From positions 496,001 through 560,000 of the forward strand of contig NC_014319.1 in the NCBI RefSeq assembly GCF_000196855.1: 64,000 nucleotides of DNA, read 5' to 3'. Below are positions 8,760-15,657 of this stretch, one piece after another; the first letter of the stretch is position 1; every line of letters begins with the position of its first letter. The position numbers and the translations under genes were made by a program. The notes beneath the pieces were generated by a model. It was not told where the DNA came from and made no database searches. It saw nothing but the letters and a program-made list of their open reading frames with translations. Source of the stretch: Leuconostoc gasicomitatum LMG 18811. Lineage in GTDB: Bacteria > Bacillota > Bacilli > Lactobacillales > Lactobacillaceae.

Positions 8760-8993
8760 ATGCCAAGTAGTTTGCAAGACATTAAGATTAAACTCGACGC
8801 CCACGTTGGCGAAGCCGTTACAGTAGTTGCACAAGCCGGACGTAAAAAGATTACAGAACGAACCGGTGTGCTACGTTCAACGTTTCCTTCTCTGTTTGTT
8901 GTCGAACTAGATGAAGAAGCTAAGTTTGAGCGCGCGTCATACAGTTATACTGACATTTTAACGAATAATATTGATATTACTTTTGCTGAATAA
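8760..8993 (+). CDS. veg: Veg family protein
   Basis: A 77-residue protein of the Veg (DUF1021) family: MPSSLQDIKIKLDAHVGEAV followed by AQAGRKKITERTGVL and LFVVELDEE. In Bacillus Veg affects biofilm formation, but its biochemical role is not settled. I chose ATG 8760 because AAAGGTGG lies seven bases upstream and the family begins there; an upstream in-frame ATG at 8718 lies within the promoter region. Conserved neighbour of rsmA. Confidence 0.92.
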   Translation: MPSSLQDIKIKLDAHVGEAVTVVAQAGRKKITERTGVLRSTFPSLFVVELDEEAKFERASYSYTDILTNNIDITFAE

Positions 8994-8997
8994 ATAA

Positions 8998-9019
8998 AAT
9001 GCCCTATTGGGCTTTTTTT
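8998..9019 (+). terminator. Intrinsic terminator after veg
   Basis: GCCC (9001-9004) and GGGC (9009-9012), flanked by A and T tracts, with seven T residues at 9013-9019. Confidence 0.8.
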
Positions 9020-9042
9020 GTAGTTGTGAGATAATTTAGGTT

Positions 9043-9897
9043 ATGAAAAAACAAGTGTTTTATGCTATCTTAACGATTTCTCTGATACCAATTGGTATTT
9101 TTTTAATTGGCATGAAAATGACGGTTGCAACCCACCCAACACACCATGTACCTGTTCAAATTGTGACTGACAATGTGGCTTATCAACAAATAGCACAGGC
9201 GGTTGCTAATACAAGCGGACATGTGTCATTGTTGTCAGGTAATTTAGCACAAAATAATGAAAAATCAATTTTCAAACAAGCAGAAATTCTCGTTACTGAT
9301 AGCCATCAAAATCAATTATTAACGCAAAGACGTAATTTAAAGTTACATTCTAAATTATTAGTAGCAAGCGATGTGGTCAAAAATCAAGCTTATGCCAATT
9401 ATTGGTTAAGTCCAGAGATCACTTTGAAAACAATTGCACGATTGTCTGATTTGCTGAGTGATTTAGATCCTAGAAATCGCAATAATTATATCAATAATAG
9501 TCAAAAATTAAATGAGCAAACACAAGCATTGTCTCAAGGCATTGAATCTTTAAAACAAGAAAAAAACGTGCATTATATTGCGACAAATAATGCACAACAA
9601 GTGTTCATGACACAACTAAACTATACTTCAGATGTCTCAAATATCGAAATTACCTCAGATAAAGATTTTGACAAATTGACCAAACGAATACGTGACAAAC
9701 AAATTCGCTTTGTATTAACTGCAAGTCAGGATCAATCTGATCGAGATCAACATTTAGTGGCGTTAGCAAAAAGTGCTAACATACCAGTAATTACTTTTAA
9801 TCAAGTATTACCATCGAATCAAAAAGTATGGCAATGGCAGTTGACATTTGTTGAACAGCTGCAGGCAGTTTTTAAACCAGTAGAAAGTGGTAAATAA
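9043..9897 (+). CDS. Divergent metal ABC transporter substrate-binding protein (ZnuA/AdcA type)
   Basis: A 284-residue protein with one N-terminal hydrophobic segment (residues 5-25) and no lipobox cysteine, so it is probably membrane-anchored rather than a lipoprotein. Overall layout (a YQQIAQAVA segment after the first strand, YWLSPEITLKTIARLSDLL, a long linking helix, then IEITSDKDFDKLTKRIRDKQIRFVL and ANIPVITF) is that of cluster A-I metal-binding proteins. The usual metal-ligand histidine before the WLDP-like motif is missing (ANYWLSP), and no His-rich loop is seen. It is followed directly by ATPase and permease genes of the same family. A GATAAT box with TGA in front (9027-9035) lies seven bases before ATG, so the mRNA may be leaderless. 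Metal specificity cannot be read. Confidence 0.72.
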   Translation: MKKQVFYAILTISLIPIGIFLIGMKMTVATHPTHHVPVQIVTDNVAYQQIAQAVANTSGHVSLLSGNLAQNNEKSIFKQAEILVTDSHQNQLLTQRRNLKLHSKLLVASDVVKNQAYANYWLSPEITLKTIARLSDLLSDLDPRNRNNYINNSQKLNEQTQALSQGIESLKQEKNVHYIATNNAQQVFMTQLNYTSDVSNIEITSDKDFDKLTKRIRDKQIRFVLTASQDQSDRDQHLVALAKSANIPVITFNQVLPSNQKVWQWQLTFVEQLQAVFKPVESGK

Positions 9898-10598
9898 TGA
9901 GTATCATACGGACAAAAGACTTTGGTATTCACTATGGTGAAAAAAAAATACTAACGCATGCTACTATTGATATACCAGCGGGACGTTTTTTTGCTTTATT
10001 AGGCGAAAATGGTGCTGGAAAGACAAGTTTTGTTAAAGCGCTTATTGGGCAAAATCAGCAAACTGATGGTGAACTAAAGTTAAATACAAATCGCGTCGGA
10101 TTTGTACCTCAATTTCGTGATATAACACGTGACTTTCCTTTAAATATAGCTGAATTTGTGGCTTTAAATTATAATAAAGGTTGGCGTTTGTGGCTGAATA
10201 AACGCGAGAAATCAGCAGTAGAGTCAGCACTAAAATTGATGGATTTGGCAGATATGAGTGACAAACGATTGGGTTTAGCATCCGGTGGTCAAAAGCAACG
10301 TGCATTTGTGGCACAAGCACTTGTTCAACAACCAGATTTGTTAATATTAGATGAATCTACCGCAAGTTTAGATCATGAACATAAAATACAATTATTACAG
10401 ACTGTTAAGCAGTTACAAAAAACACAACATTTAACAATTTTATTTATTACACATGAATTAGAATTAGTCGCGCAGTTTGCCGATGGTTATTTACTTTTTG
10501 AAAATGGGCATGTAACCCAAGGGGGAGTGGATGAATTGCAGTCGTTAACCATGAAAATGACACATATTCATGCGGAAGATGAGGTGCGCCATGTTTAG
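9897..10598 (+). CDS. Metal ABC transporter ATP-binding protein (ZnuC-like)
   Basis: A 233-residue ATPase. Walker A is GENGAGKTSF (about residues 36-45), the signature is LASGGQKQRAFVAQAL, Walker B is LLILDEST and the switch His is in FITHELE. The start shares a base with the stop of the preceding gene, and the end overlaps the permease gene by 8 bp, so the three are one operon. It should energise uptake of Zn or Mn with the 10591-11382 permease. Confidence 0.88.
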   Translation: MSIIRTKDFGIHYGEKKILTHATIDIPAGRFFALLGENGAGKTSFVKALIGQNQQTDGELKLNTNRVGFVPQFRDITRDFPLNIAEFVALNYNKGWRLWLNKREKSAVESALKLMDLADMSDKRLGLASGGQKQRAFVAQALVQQPDLLILDESTASLDHEHKIQLLQTVKQLQKTQHLTILFITHELELVAQFADGYLLFENGHVTQGGVDELQSLTMKMTHIHAEDEVRHV

Positions 10599-11382
10599 TT
10601 ACGATTTTATGCAAAATGCTTTTATGGCAGGAACAGTTGTCAGCATTGTTGCGGGTATTGTTGGTACATTTGCTGTCGCCCGCAACTATGCTTTTCTAAC
10701 ACATACTTTAAGTGAAATTGGATTTGCCGGTGCGGCTTTTGGTTTATTTGCTGGTTGGCCAGCACTACTTGGCATGATGATTGCAACAAGTGGGGCATCT
10801 ATAGCGATCGGGGCATTAGAATCAGGGTACACAAAACGTGATAATGTCACAAGCGCAATCTCGGCATTGGCTATTGGGTTGGGAATTTTATTTTTAGCAC
10901 TCGGACATACTAGTACGACAGCCGCTACTGGAATTTTATTTGGGTCCGTGTTAGGTATTAGTCGACAAAATTTGTTATTGTTAATTGTGTTAGCAATTTT
11001 TGTTATGGTTACGTTACTGATTAATTATCGGTCATTACGACAATTGGCATTTGATGAAGCTGGTATTTTCCTACAAAGTGGGCGTCAAAAAGCAGTACGT
11101 TATATTTTTTTAGTGATTATTGCTTTGTCGGTCAGTATTTCATCACAACTTGTTGGATCATTGTTAATTTTTGTATTGGTAACATTGCCTGCTGCAAGTG
11201 CTAAATACTATGCAACAGCAACGACAAGATTAATGGGTCTAGCCGTTATCTTTGCTTTATTTGGTACTTGGTCTGGCTTAACATTGGCCTATTTAACAAA
11301 TTTACCAGCCAGTTTTTTTATTGCAGTGATTGAAGTTTTAATTTATTTAGTTTCTGTTTGGCAGTTTCAAAAAAGTGCTTAA
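10591..11382 (+). CDS. Metal ABC transporter permease (ZnuB-like, ABC-3 family)
   Basis: A 263-residue integral membrane protein with about eight hydrophobic segments. Family features are FMQNAFMAGTVVSIVAGIVGTFAVARN at the N-terminus, HTLSEIGFAGAAFG, and SSQLVGSLLIFVLVTLPAASA. I chose ATG 10591 since GAGG lies six bases upstream; a further in-frame ATG at 10570 would lengthen the overlap with the ATPase gene without a better site. Confidence 0.88.
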   Translation: MFSYDFMQNAFMAGTVVSIVAGIVGTFAVARNYAFLTHTLSEIGFAGAAFGLFAGWPALLGMMIATSGASIAIGALESGYTKRDNVTSAISALAIGLGILFLALGHTSTTAATGILFGSVLGISRQNLLLLIVLAIFVMVTLLINYRSLRQLAFDEAGIFLQSGRQKAVRYIFLVIIALSVSISSQLVGSLLIFVLVTLPAASAKYYATATTRLMGLAVIFALFGTWSGLTLAYLTNLPASFFIAVIEVLIYLVSVWQFQKSA

Positions 11383-11385
11383 ATA

Positions 11386-11416
11386 CCGAACGTTAATATT
11401 TTAAAAGTGTTATAAT
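11386..11416 (+). promoter_or_regulatory. purR promoter with a PurBox-like site
   Basis: An extended -10 (TGTTATAAT, core 11411-11416) has at its -35 position the sequence ACCGAACGTT, which contains the CCGAAC core (11386-11391) of the Firmicutes PurBox. Overlap of the PurBox with the -35 region suggests that PurR controls its own gene. A second inverted box is not evident. Confidence 0.55.
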
Positions 11417-11440
11417 TAATGTTAAATACTAATATTTATA

Positions 11441-11483
11441 AAGGAGAATACGTGCTGATTTGTTTATAGCACGTTTATACATC
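11441..11483 (+). promoter_or_regulatory. Bridged ribosome-binding site of purR
   Basis: AAGGAG (11441-11446) is 37 nt from ATG 11484. The insert is a hairpin with a perfect 7-bp stem, ACGTGCT (11450-11456) and AGCACGT (11468-11474), and an 11-nt loop. Folding leaves 3 + 9 nt, an effective spacing of about 12. Alternative: a 5-codon leader peptide from GTG 11452 to TAG 11469, whose spacing to the same AAGGAG is normal. Confidence 0.6.
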
Positions 11484-12317
11484 ATGAAAACACGTCGTTC
11501 GGATCGCCTTGTTGATATGGCGCGCTACATGCTTGAGCGCCCTCGTACACTCATTTCTTTGTCCTATTTTGCTAAGCGGTATGATTCTGCTAAGTCTTCT
11601 ATTTCTGAAGACTTATCCATTTTAAAAAGAACATTTCAGGAACGCGGAACAGGTTTACTCGAAACTGTCCCTGGTGCGGCTGGTGGTGCACGTTTTATAC
11701 CATTCATGGCCGAGGATGAAGCAAAAAGCTTTATTGAAGAAATACGTCAATATGTCAATGACGAAACACGTGTATTACCTGGTGGATATGTTTATTTGTC
11801 AGATTTGTTAGGTCGCCCAGATATTTTACGTCAAGTGGGTCGATTGATTGCCACACAGTATTTACGTGACAACATTGATGCAGTTATGACGGCAGCTACT
11901 AAAGGTGTGCCACTAGCACAGGCAGTTGCCGAGCAATTAAATGTTCCTTTTGTGATTGTGCGTGATGATGCTAAAGTAACAGAGGGACCAACAGTTTCTG
12001 TGAACTATTTGACAGGATCTTCAAAACGTGTTGAAAAAATGGAATTATCTCGTCGTTCGTTACGTACAGGATCTCGTGTCTTAATCGTTGATGATTTTAT
12101 GAAGGCTGGTGGTACCATTCAGGGTATGCAAACACTTGTCAGTGAGTTTGATGGCACAGTTGTTGGTACAGCTGTGTTTGCTGAAGGTAGGTCGGCAACA
12201 CGCTTGCTTGATCGCTTTACATCGTTACTACATGTGGATACAAATCTTAAAAATGGTGATCCGATTATAGTTACTGCTGGTAATTATGCAAAAGAAATTT
12301 ATAAACGCGAGGCATAG
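11484..12317 (+). CDS. purR: Purine operon repressor PurR
   Basis: Transcriptional regulator of purine synthesis in Gram-positives: an N-terminal winged helix and a C-terminal phosphoribosyltransferase-like domain that senses PRPP. The protein begins MKTRRSDRLVDMARYMLERP, which aligns with the known start of Bacillus PurR, so ATG 11484 is the true start although the Shine-Dalgarno AAGGAG is 37 nt away across a hairpin. The PRPP loop reads VLIVDDFMKAGGT (about residues 195-207). It is 277 residues long. It is followed 6 bp later by glmU, near the purR-spoVG-glmU order of Bacillus. A PurBox-like site lies in its promoter. Confidence 0.95.
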   Translation: MKTRRSDRLVDMARYMLERPRTLISLSYFAKRYDSAKSSISEDLSILKRTFQERGTGLLETVPGAAGGARFIPFMAEDEAKSFIEEIRQYVNDETRVLPGGYVYLSDLLGRPDILRQVGRLIATQYLRDNIDAVMTAATKGVPLAQAVAEQLNVPFVIVRDDAKVTEGPTVSVNYLTGSSKRVEKMELSRRSLRTGSRVLIVDDFMKAGGTIQGMQTLVSEFDGTVVGTAVFAEGRSATRLLDRFTSLLHVDTNLKNGDPIIVTAGNYAKEIYKREA

Positions 12318-12323
12318 TTAGTT

Positions 12324-13697
12324 ATGATTGATGAAGTAAATGTTTTAGTATTGGCGGCTGGTAATGGGTCGCGTATGAAGTCAAGCGCCCCAAAAGTGTT
12401 GCATGAGGTTGCTGGCCAAATGATGATCGACTGGGTGTTAGATGCCGTTGAACCACTTTCAAAAAATAAACCAATCACAGTTATCGGTGTTGGCGCTGAC
12501 AGTGTTCAGGCGCATGTTGGGTCGCGTAGTGAATTTGTTTTGCAGTCTGAACAACTTGGTACTGGTCATGCTGTTCAGCAAGCCCAGTCACAACTTGAGT
12601 CAAGTCATGGTGTGACACTTATTATGTCAGGTGATACGCCGATGTTTCGTTCTGAAACGCTGTCAGAATTTATCGACGAACATAAGAGGTCTAACAACGC
12701 AGTAACTGTCTTGACTGCTATTGCAGATGATCCGACTGGTTATGGTCGAATCGTACGCGCAGATGATGATACTGTGATCAAGATAGTCGAACAAAAGGAT
12801 GCTAGCGTGACGGAGCGCCGTATCCGAGAAGTCAACACGGGCGTGTATATTTTTGATAATCAATTATTATTTGAATCACTATCACAAGTAAAAAATAATA
12901 ATGCGCAGGGTGAGTATTATTTGCCAGACACGTTAGATATTTTGCGTCAGTCTGGTCATCAAATTGGTGCCTATACTTTACAGAATTTTACCGAATCGCA
13001 AGGTGTCAACGACCGTGTAGCTTTATCTGTTGCAAATCAAGTCATGCATGAACGTATTAATCATCAATTGATGATTGCAGGCGTTGAACTGGTAGATCCA
13101 GCTAGTACATTTATCGACGCAACAGTGATTATTGGCCAAGATACAGTGATTGAAGGCGGCGTAACCATTTTAGGGCAAACGGTAATTGGGAAAAATAACT
13201 TGATAACCCAAGGGTCACGCATTTCTGATAGTTTTATTGGTGATGATAGCGTGATTACCTCATCACACTTAGAAAGTGCGCGGTTAGCTAATGGCGTTAC
13301 CGTTGGTCCATACGCACATTTGCGGCCACAAACAAATCTAGGTGATCACGTGCATATTGGTAACTTTGTGGAAGTCAAACAAGCAACAGTGGCCGCTAAT
13401 ACTAAGGCGGGTCATTTGACATATATAGGAAATGCAACTATTGGCGAGGACGTCAATATTGGTGCGGGCACAATTTTTGTTAATTATGATGGCGTTAATA
13501 AATTCACTACAGTAGTTGGTGATCGCGCCTTTATTGGTTCAAATACGAAAATTGTTGCACCAGTGAATATTGCAACTGAGGCTATCACGGCAGCTGGGTC
13601 AACTATTACAAATGATGTACCTGGTCATGCTATGGCAATTGCTCGAGCTCGTCAAATTAACAAGGAAAATTTTTGGGATCATATGCCACATAAATAA
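12324..13697 (+). CDS. glmU: Bifunctional UDP-N-acetylglucosamine pyrophosphorylase / glucosamine-1-phosphate acetyltransferase
   Basis: Makes UDP-GlcNAc for peptidoglycan and wall polymers. The N-terminal uridyltransferase domain has the nucleotide loop LAAGNGSRMKSSAPKVLH (from residue 9) and MSGDTPMF. From about residue 250 a left-handed beta helix of hexapeptide repeats begins, with the acetyltransferase site near GHLTYIGNATIGEDVNIGAG. Length 457 is normal. GAGG lies eleven bases upstream of ATG. Cotranscribed with purR (6 bp apart) and ended by a terminator. Confidence 0.97.
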   Translation: MIDEVNVLVLAAGNGSRMKSSAPKVLHEVAGQMMIDWVLDAVEPLSKNKPITVIGVGADSVQAHVGSRSEFVLQSEQLGTGHAVQQAQSQLESSHGVTLIMSGDTPMFRSETLSEFIDEHKRSNNAVTVLTAIADDPTGYGRIVRADDDTVIKIVEQKDASVTERRIREVNTGVYIFDNQLLFESLSQVKNNNAQGEYYLPDTLDILRQSGHQIGAYTLQNFTESQGVNDRVALSVANQVMHERINHQLMIAGVELVDPASTFIDATVIIGQDTVIEGGVTILGQTVIGKNNLITQGSRISDSFIGDDSVITSSHLESARLANGVTVGPYAHLRPQTNLGDHVHIGNFVEVKQATVAANTKAGHLTYIGNATIGEDVNIGAGTIFVNYDGVNKFTTVVGDRAFIGSNTKIVAPVNIATEAITAAGSTITNDVPGHAMAIARARQINKENFWDHMPHK

Positions 13698-13721
13698 TAT
13701 TCAAATATAATGTTTAAAAAT

Positions 13722-13765
13722 AAAAAGCACGACTATGTCATCTGAACATAATATAGTGCTTTTTT
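13722..13765 (+). terminator. Intrinsic terminator after glmU
   Basis: AAAAAGCAC (13722-13730) pairs with GTGCTTTTTT (13756-13765). The large loop holds a second short hairpin, ATGT/ACAT. Confidence 0.8.
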
Positions 13766-13870
13766 CGTATAATAATTTAAGAATCATGCCACTTGAATGT
13801 TTGGTTGTAACCTTGTTCAATATCTATTCTATGGTAAACTAATATTGACATAATTTAAAAGGATGAGACC

Positions 13871-14368
13871 ATGCAAATTACAGGTGAAAAGGCGTTAGAA
13901 AACATTTTGGAAGATGCTATTTATTTTTATAAAGATACTATTTTGGATAGCGATCATATTGCCTTAGATAATCTTTTTATGATATTAGATAAACATATTC
14001 ATGATGACAATTTTATACATATTACCGGTGAAATTAACGGTGGTATAACCGAAGGTGGCACAACGTTAACTTTAGAAACTAATATTGTGAACTTACCATT
14101 GCGCTACACAAACCAATTAAAAAAATTGATTTGGCCGGAAAAAGAGGATAATCAAGTTAATATATACATGATTATTGAAAATGTCGATGTGAGTCAATCA
14201 AACTTGAAAATTGCATTGGCAAGTTCAGTTGCTGCATATTTAGATGATGCTGCTAGCGTTAAAATAAAAATTTCACAGTGGTTTGATGAACAATTGGCTA
14301 ATATTGTGATTGCACAAAATAAAGTTGAAGAGAATGACGATCCAGAAAATAAAACAAGCGATAATTAA
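13871..14368 (+). CDS. Hypothetical protein (165 aa)
   Basis: I do not recognise this protein. It is acidic, soluble, without signal peptide or membrane segment. The N-terminal half is helical (ALENILEDAIYFYKDTI) and the middle has a beta-rich stretch (IHITGEINGGITEGGTTLTLETNIV). The C-terminal tail (KVEENDDPENKTSDN) is encoded within one arm of a 15-bp bidirectional terminator. AAAGGATGAGACC gives a good ribosome-binding site. Reading frame, codon use and its own upstream region support a real gene. A monocistronic unit. Confidence 0.7.
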   Translation: MQITGEKALENILEDAIYFYKDTILDSDHIALDNLFMILDKHIHDDNFIHITGEINGGITEGGTTLTLETNIVNLPLRYTNQLKKLIWPEKEDNQVNIYMIIENVDVSQSNLKIALASSVAAYLDDAASVKIKISQWFDEQLANIVIAQNKVEENDDPENKTSDN

Positions 14369-14384
14369 GATTATCGCTTGTTTT
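14351..14384. terminator. Bidirectional terminator between convergent genes
   Basis: Perfect 15-bp inverted repeat, AAAACAAGCGATAAT (14351-14365) and its complement (14370-14384), with a TAAG loop that contains the stop codon of the plus-strand gene. A and T tracts on the arms serve both directions. The minus-strand gene also stops within the arm. Confidence 0.88.
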
Positions 14385-14640
14385 ATGCATCGTATTCAAT
14401 TTTACCTGTAATCCGTGATTGCTGTTCACCATTCAAATAAGTAAAGTCTAATATATGGTGCGATACAGTCGATTTTACACCATAAAGTTCACCTAAATCA
14501 TAGGCTTCAATGATGTATTTTGCCATCATTTTTTTAGAGCCAGCGTTAGAATCTGGTACATAAATGTCAGCAAAATCAGTGTATTTAGGATTAGCAACGC
14601 GGCTAATATCGTGTTTTTCTAGTTTTGTTAATTTTATCAT
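14383..14640 (-). CDS. Small hypothetical protein (85 aa), probably leaderless
   Basis: Unrecognised small soluble protein (starts MIKLTKLEKHDISRV, ends ITGKIEYDA). Support for a real gene: it ends in a perfect bidirectional terminator, and a strong extended -10 promoter stands directly in front. There is no Shine-Dalgarno; TGTTATAAT ends seven bases before the A of ATG, so the mRNA likely begins at the start codon. Confidence 0.65.
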   Translation of the reverse strand: MIKLTKLEKHDISRVANPKYTDFADIYVPDSNAGSKKMMAKYIIEAYDLGELYGVKSTVSHHILDFTYLNGEQQSRITGKIEYDA

Positions 14641-14646
14641 GTGTCT

Positions 14647-14655
14647 ATTATAACA
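14647..14655 (-). promoter_or_regulatory. Extended -10 promoter for a leaderless mRNA
   Basis: On the minus strand TGTTATAAT is followed by AGACAC and then ATG (14640). Transcription normally starts about seven bases after the -10, which is the A of ATG. The uvrC promoter in this window has the same layout. Confidence 0.6.
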
Positions 14656-14704
14656 GGTTATACGACATGGATGAGTGGCATGATGTATTGAGATGAACTT
14701 GTTT

Positions 14705-14733
14705 TTGACTATTACTGAAAAATTTGATATACT
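14705..14733 (+). promoter_or_regulatory. Strong promoter of the candidate non-coding RNA
   Basis: TTGACT (14705-14710), a 17-bp spacer and TATACT (14728-14733). This is the best sigma-A promoter of the region, and no open reading frame follows within the transcript. Confidence 0.75.
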
Positions 14734-14739
14734 AACTAT

Positions 14740-14980
14740 ATGCGATGAGTCGAAGCGCTTGAAAAATTAGCGCCGAAGGCGGCCTGCCGTGTTAAATCAC
14801 AAGTCTCGTATAGACGCAGGTGTTAATGGTGGTTGTGGAACCCCATTTTCTCACTATGACTAACAGTGCTTGCACTGCAGTGACGCGACTTTACTACTGA
14901 TGTGACAATTAGTAGTCGCCCGCAGGAGCGAATCCTGCATGCCAAACTAACACCTAACAATAATTTGTTAGGTGTTTTTT
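14740..14980 (+). ncRNA. Candidate structured non-coding RNA, about 240 nt, family not recognised
   Basis: A near-consensus promoter and a perfect terminator bound about 240 nt without a convincing reading frame. The interior is rich in possible stems: GCGCT/AGCGC; a three-way junction closed by CCTGC (14783-14787) and GCAGG (14816-14820) holding GTG/CAC and GTCT/AGAC hairpins; GGTT/AACC; CAGTG/CACTG; GCGAC/GTCGC extended by CTACT/AGTAG; and GCAGGA/TCCTGC. GGTGTTA (14819-14825) can pair with TAACACC (14948-14954), which also forms the terminator's 5' arm, so two exclusive folds are possible as in a riboswitch. It lies upstream of comEA. I see no T-box, tmRNA, RNase P or SRP RNA signature; 6S RNA cannot be excluded. 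Confidence 0.65.
14949..14980 (+). terminator. Terminator of the candidate non-coding RNA
   Basis: AACACCTAACA (14949-14959) and TGTTAGGTGTT (14966-14976) form a perfect 11-bp stem with a T run to 14980. Confidence 0.88.
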
Positions 14981-15027
14981 AGTGACATGATCTGTTTAAA
15001 CGTATTATGTTATTAGAGGTGATACAC

Positions 15028-15657
15028 GTGATAGATAAGTTTGATGTAATCAAAGAGAAATTAGCAGTCTATAAAATTTGGTTATTGTTTGGTGGTGTTA
15101 TTTTGATTGGCTGTACAGCTATGATTGTCGTCAAGCAACCTAAATCAGTAGAAATGCCAACTGCATACAGTATGAGTAGCACAAGTAGTTCAGCTGCCAC
15201 CACTTCAATTAGTTCCAAGGCAGCGGTTATGATTGATGTCAAGGGTGCTGTTAAAAATCCAGGTGTGTATGATATTGTCAACTCACCACGTGCACAAACT
15301 GCTATTGCAAAAGCAGGTGGATTGATGCATGAAGCTGATACGCTAAAGTTAAATTTGGCTCAAAAATTATCTGATGGACAAATGCTGTATGTGCCAGTAA
15401 TTGGTGAAGCAGCCTCAAATAAAGTGGCCATTGGTCAATCAGGAACTGAATCAAATCAAGAAATAACTAAAATTAATTTAAATACTGCGACTGTTGAAGA
15501 ATTGCAGACACTAGAAGGTGTCGGTGAAAAAAAAGCGGAACAAATTATTGCTTATCGTGAAGCGCATGATGGTTTTAAAAAATTAGATGAAATTAAAGAA
15601 GTTTCTGGTATAGGAGCAAAACGTTTTGAAACACTGCAGGATAAGATAACAATATAA
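15028..15657 (+). CDS. comEA: Competence protein ComEA
   Basis: Membrane-anchored DNA receptor of natural transformation. One transmembrane segment lies near the N-terminus (IWLLFGGVILIGCTAMIVV), followed by a Ser/Thr-rich linker, an SLBB domain (VMIDVKGAVKNPGVYDI), and two helix-hairpin-helix motifs (INLNTATVEELQTLEGVGEK and KLDEIKEVSGIGAK). I prefer the GTG start at 15028 because GAGGTG lies six bases before it; ATG 15007 has no ribosome-binding site. It shares a base with the comEC start. There is no comEB between them. Confidence 0.92.
   Translation: MIDKFDVIKEKLAVYKIWLLFGGVILIGCTAMIVVKQPKSVEMPTAYSMSSTSSSAATTSISSKAAVMIDVKGAVKNPGVYDIVNSPRAQTAIAKAGGLMHEADTLKLNLAQKLSDGQMLYVPVIGEAASNKVAIGQSGTESNQEITKINLNTATVEELQTLEGVGEKKAEQIIAYREAHDGFKKLDEIKEVSGIGAKRFETLQDKITI

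Noticed and set aside
11460-11483. An earlier TTG start for purR
   Set aside because: It lies inside the hairpin loop, and the conserved PurR N-terminus begins at ATG 11484.
14740-14980. tmRNA, RNase P RNA, SRP RNA or T-box leader
   Set aside because: No tag-peptide frame with alanine-tRNA ends, no RNase P conserved core, no SRP apical loop motif, and no T-box sequence or specifier arrangement. 6S RNA could not be excluded without a model search.
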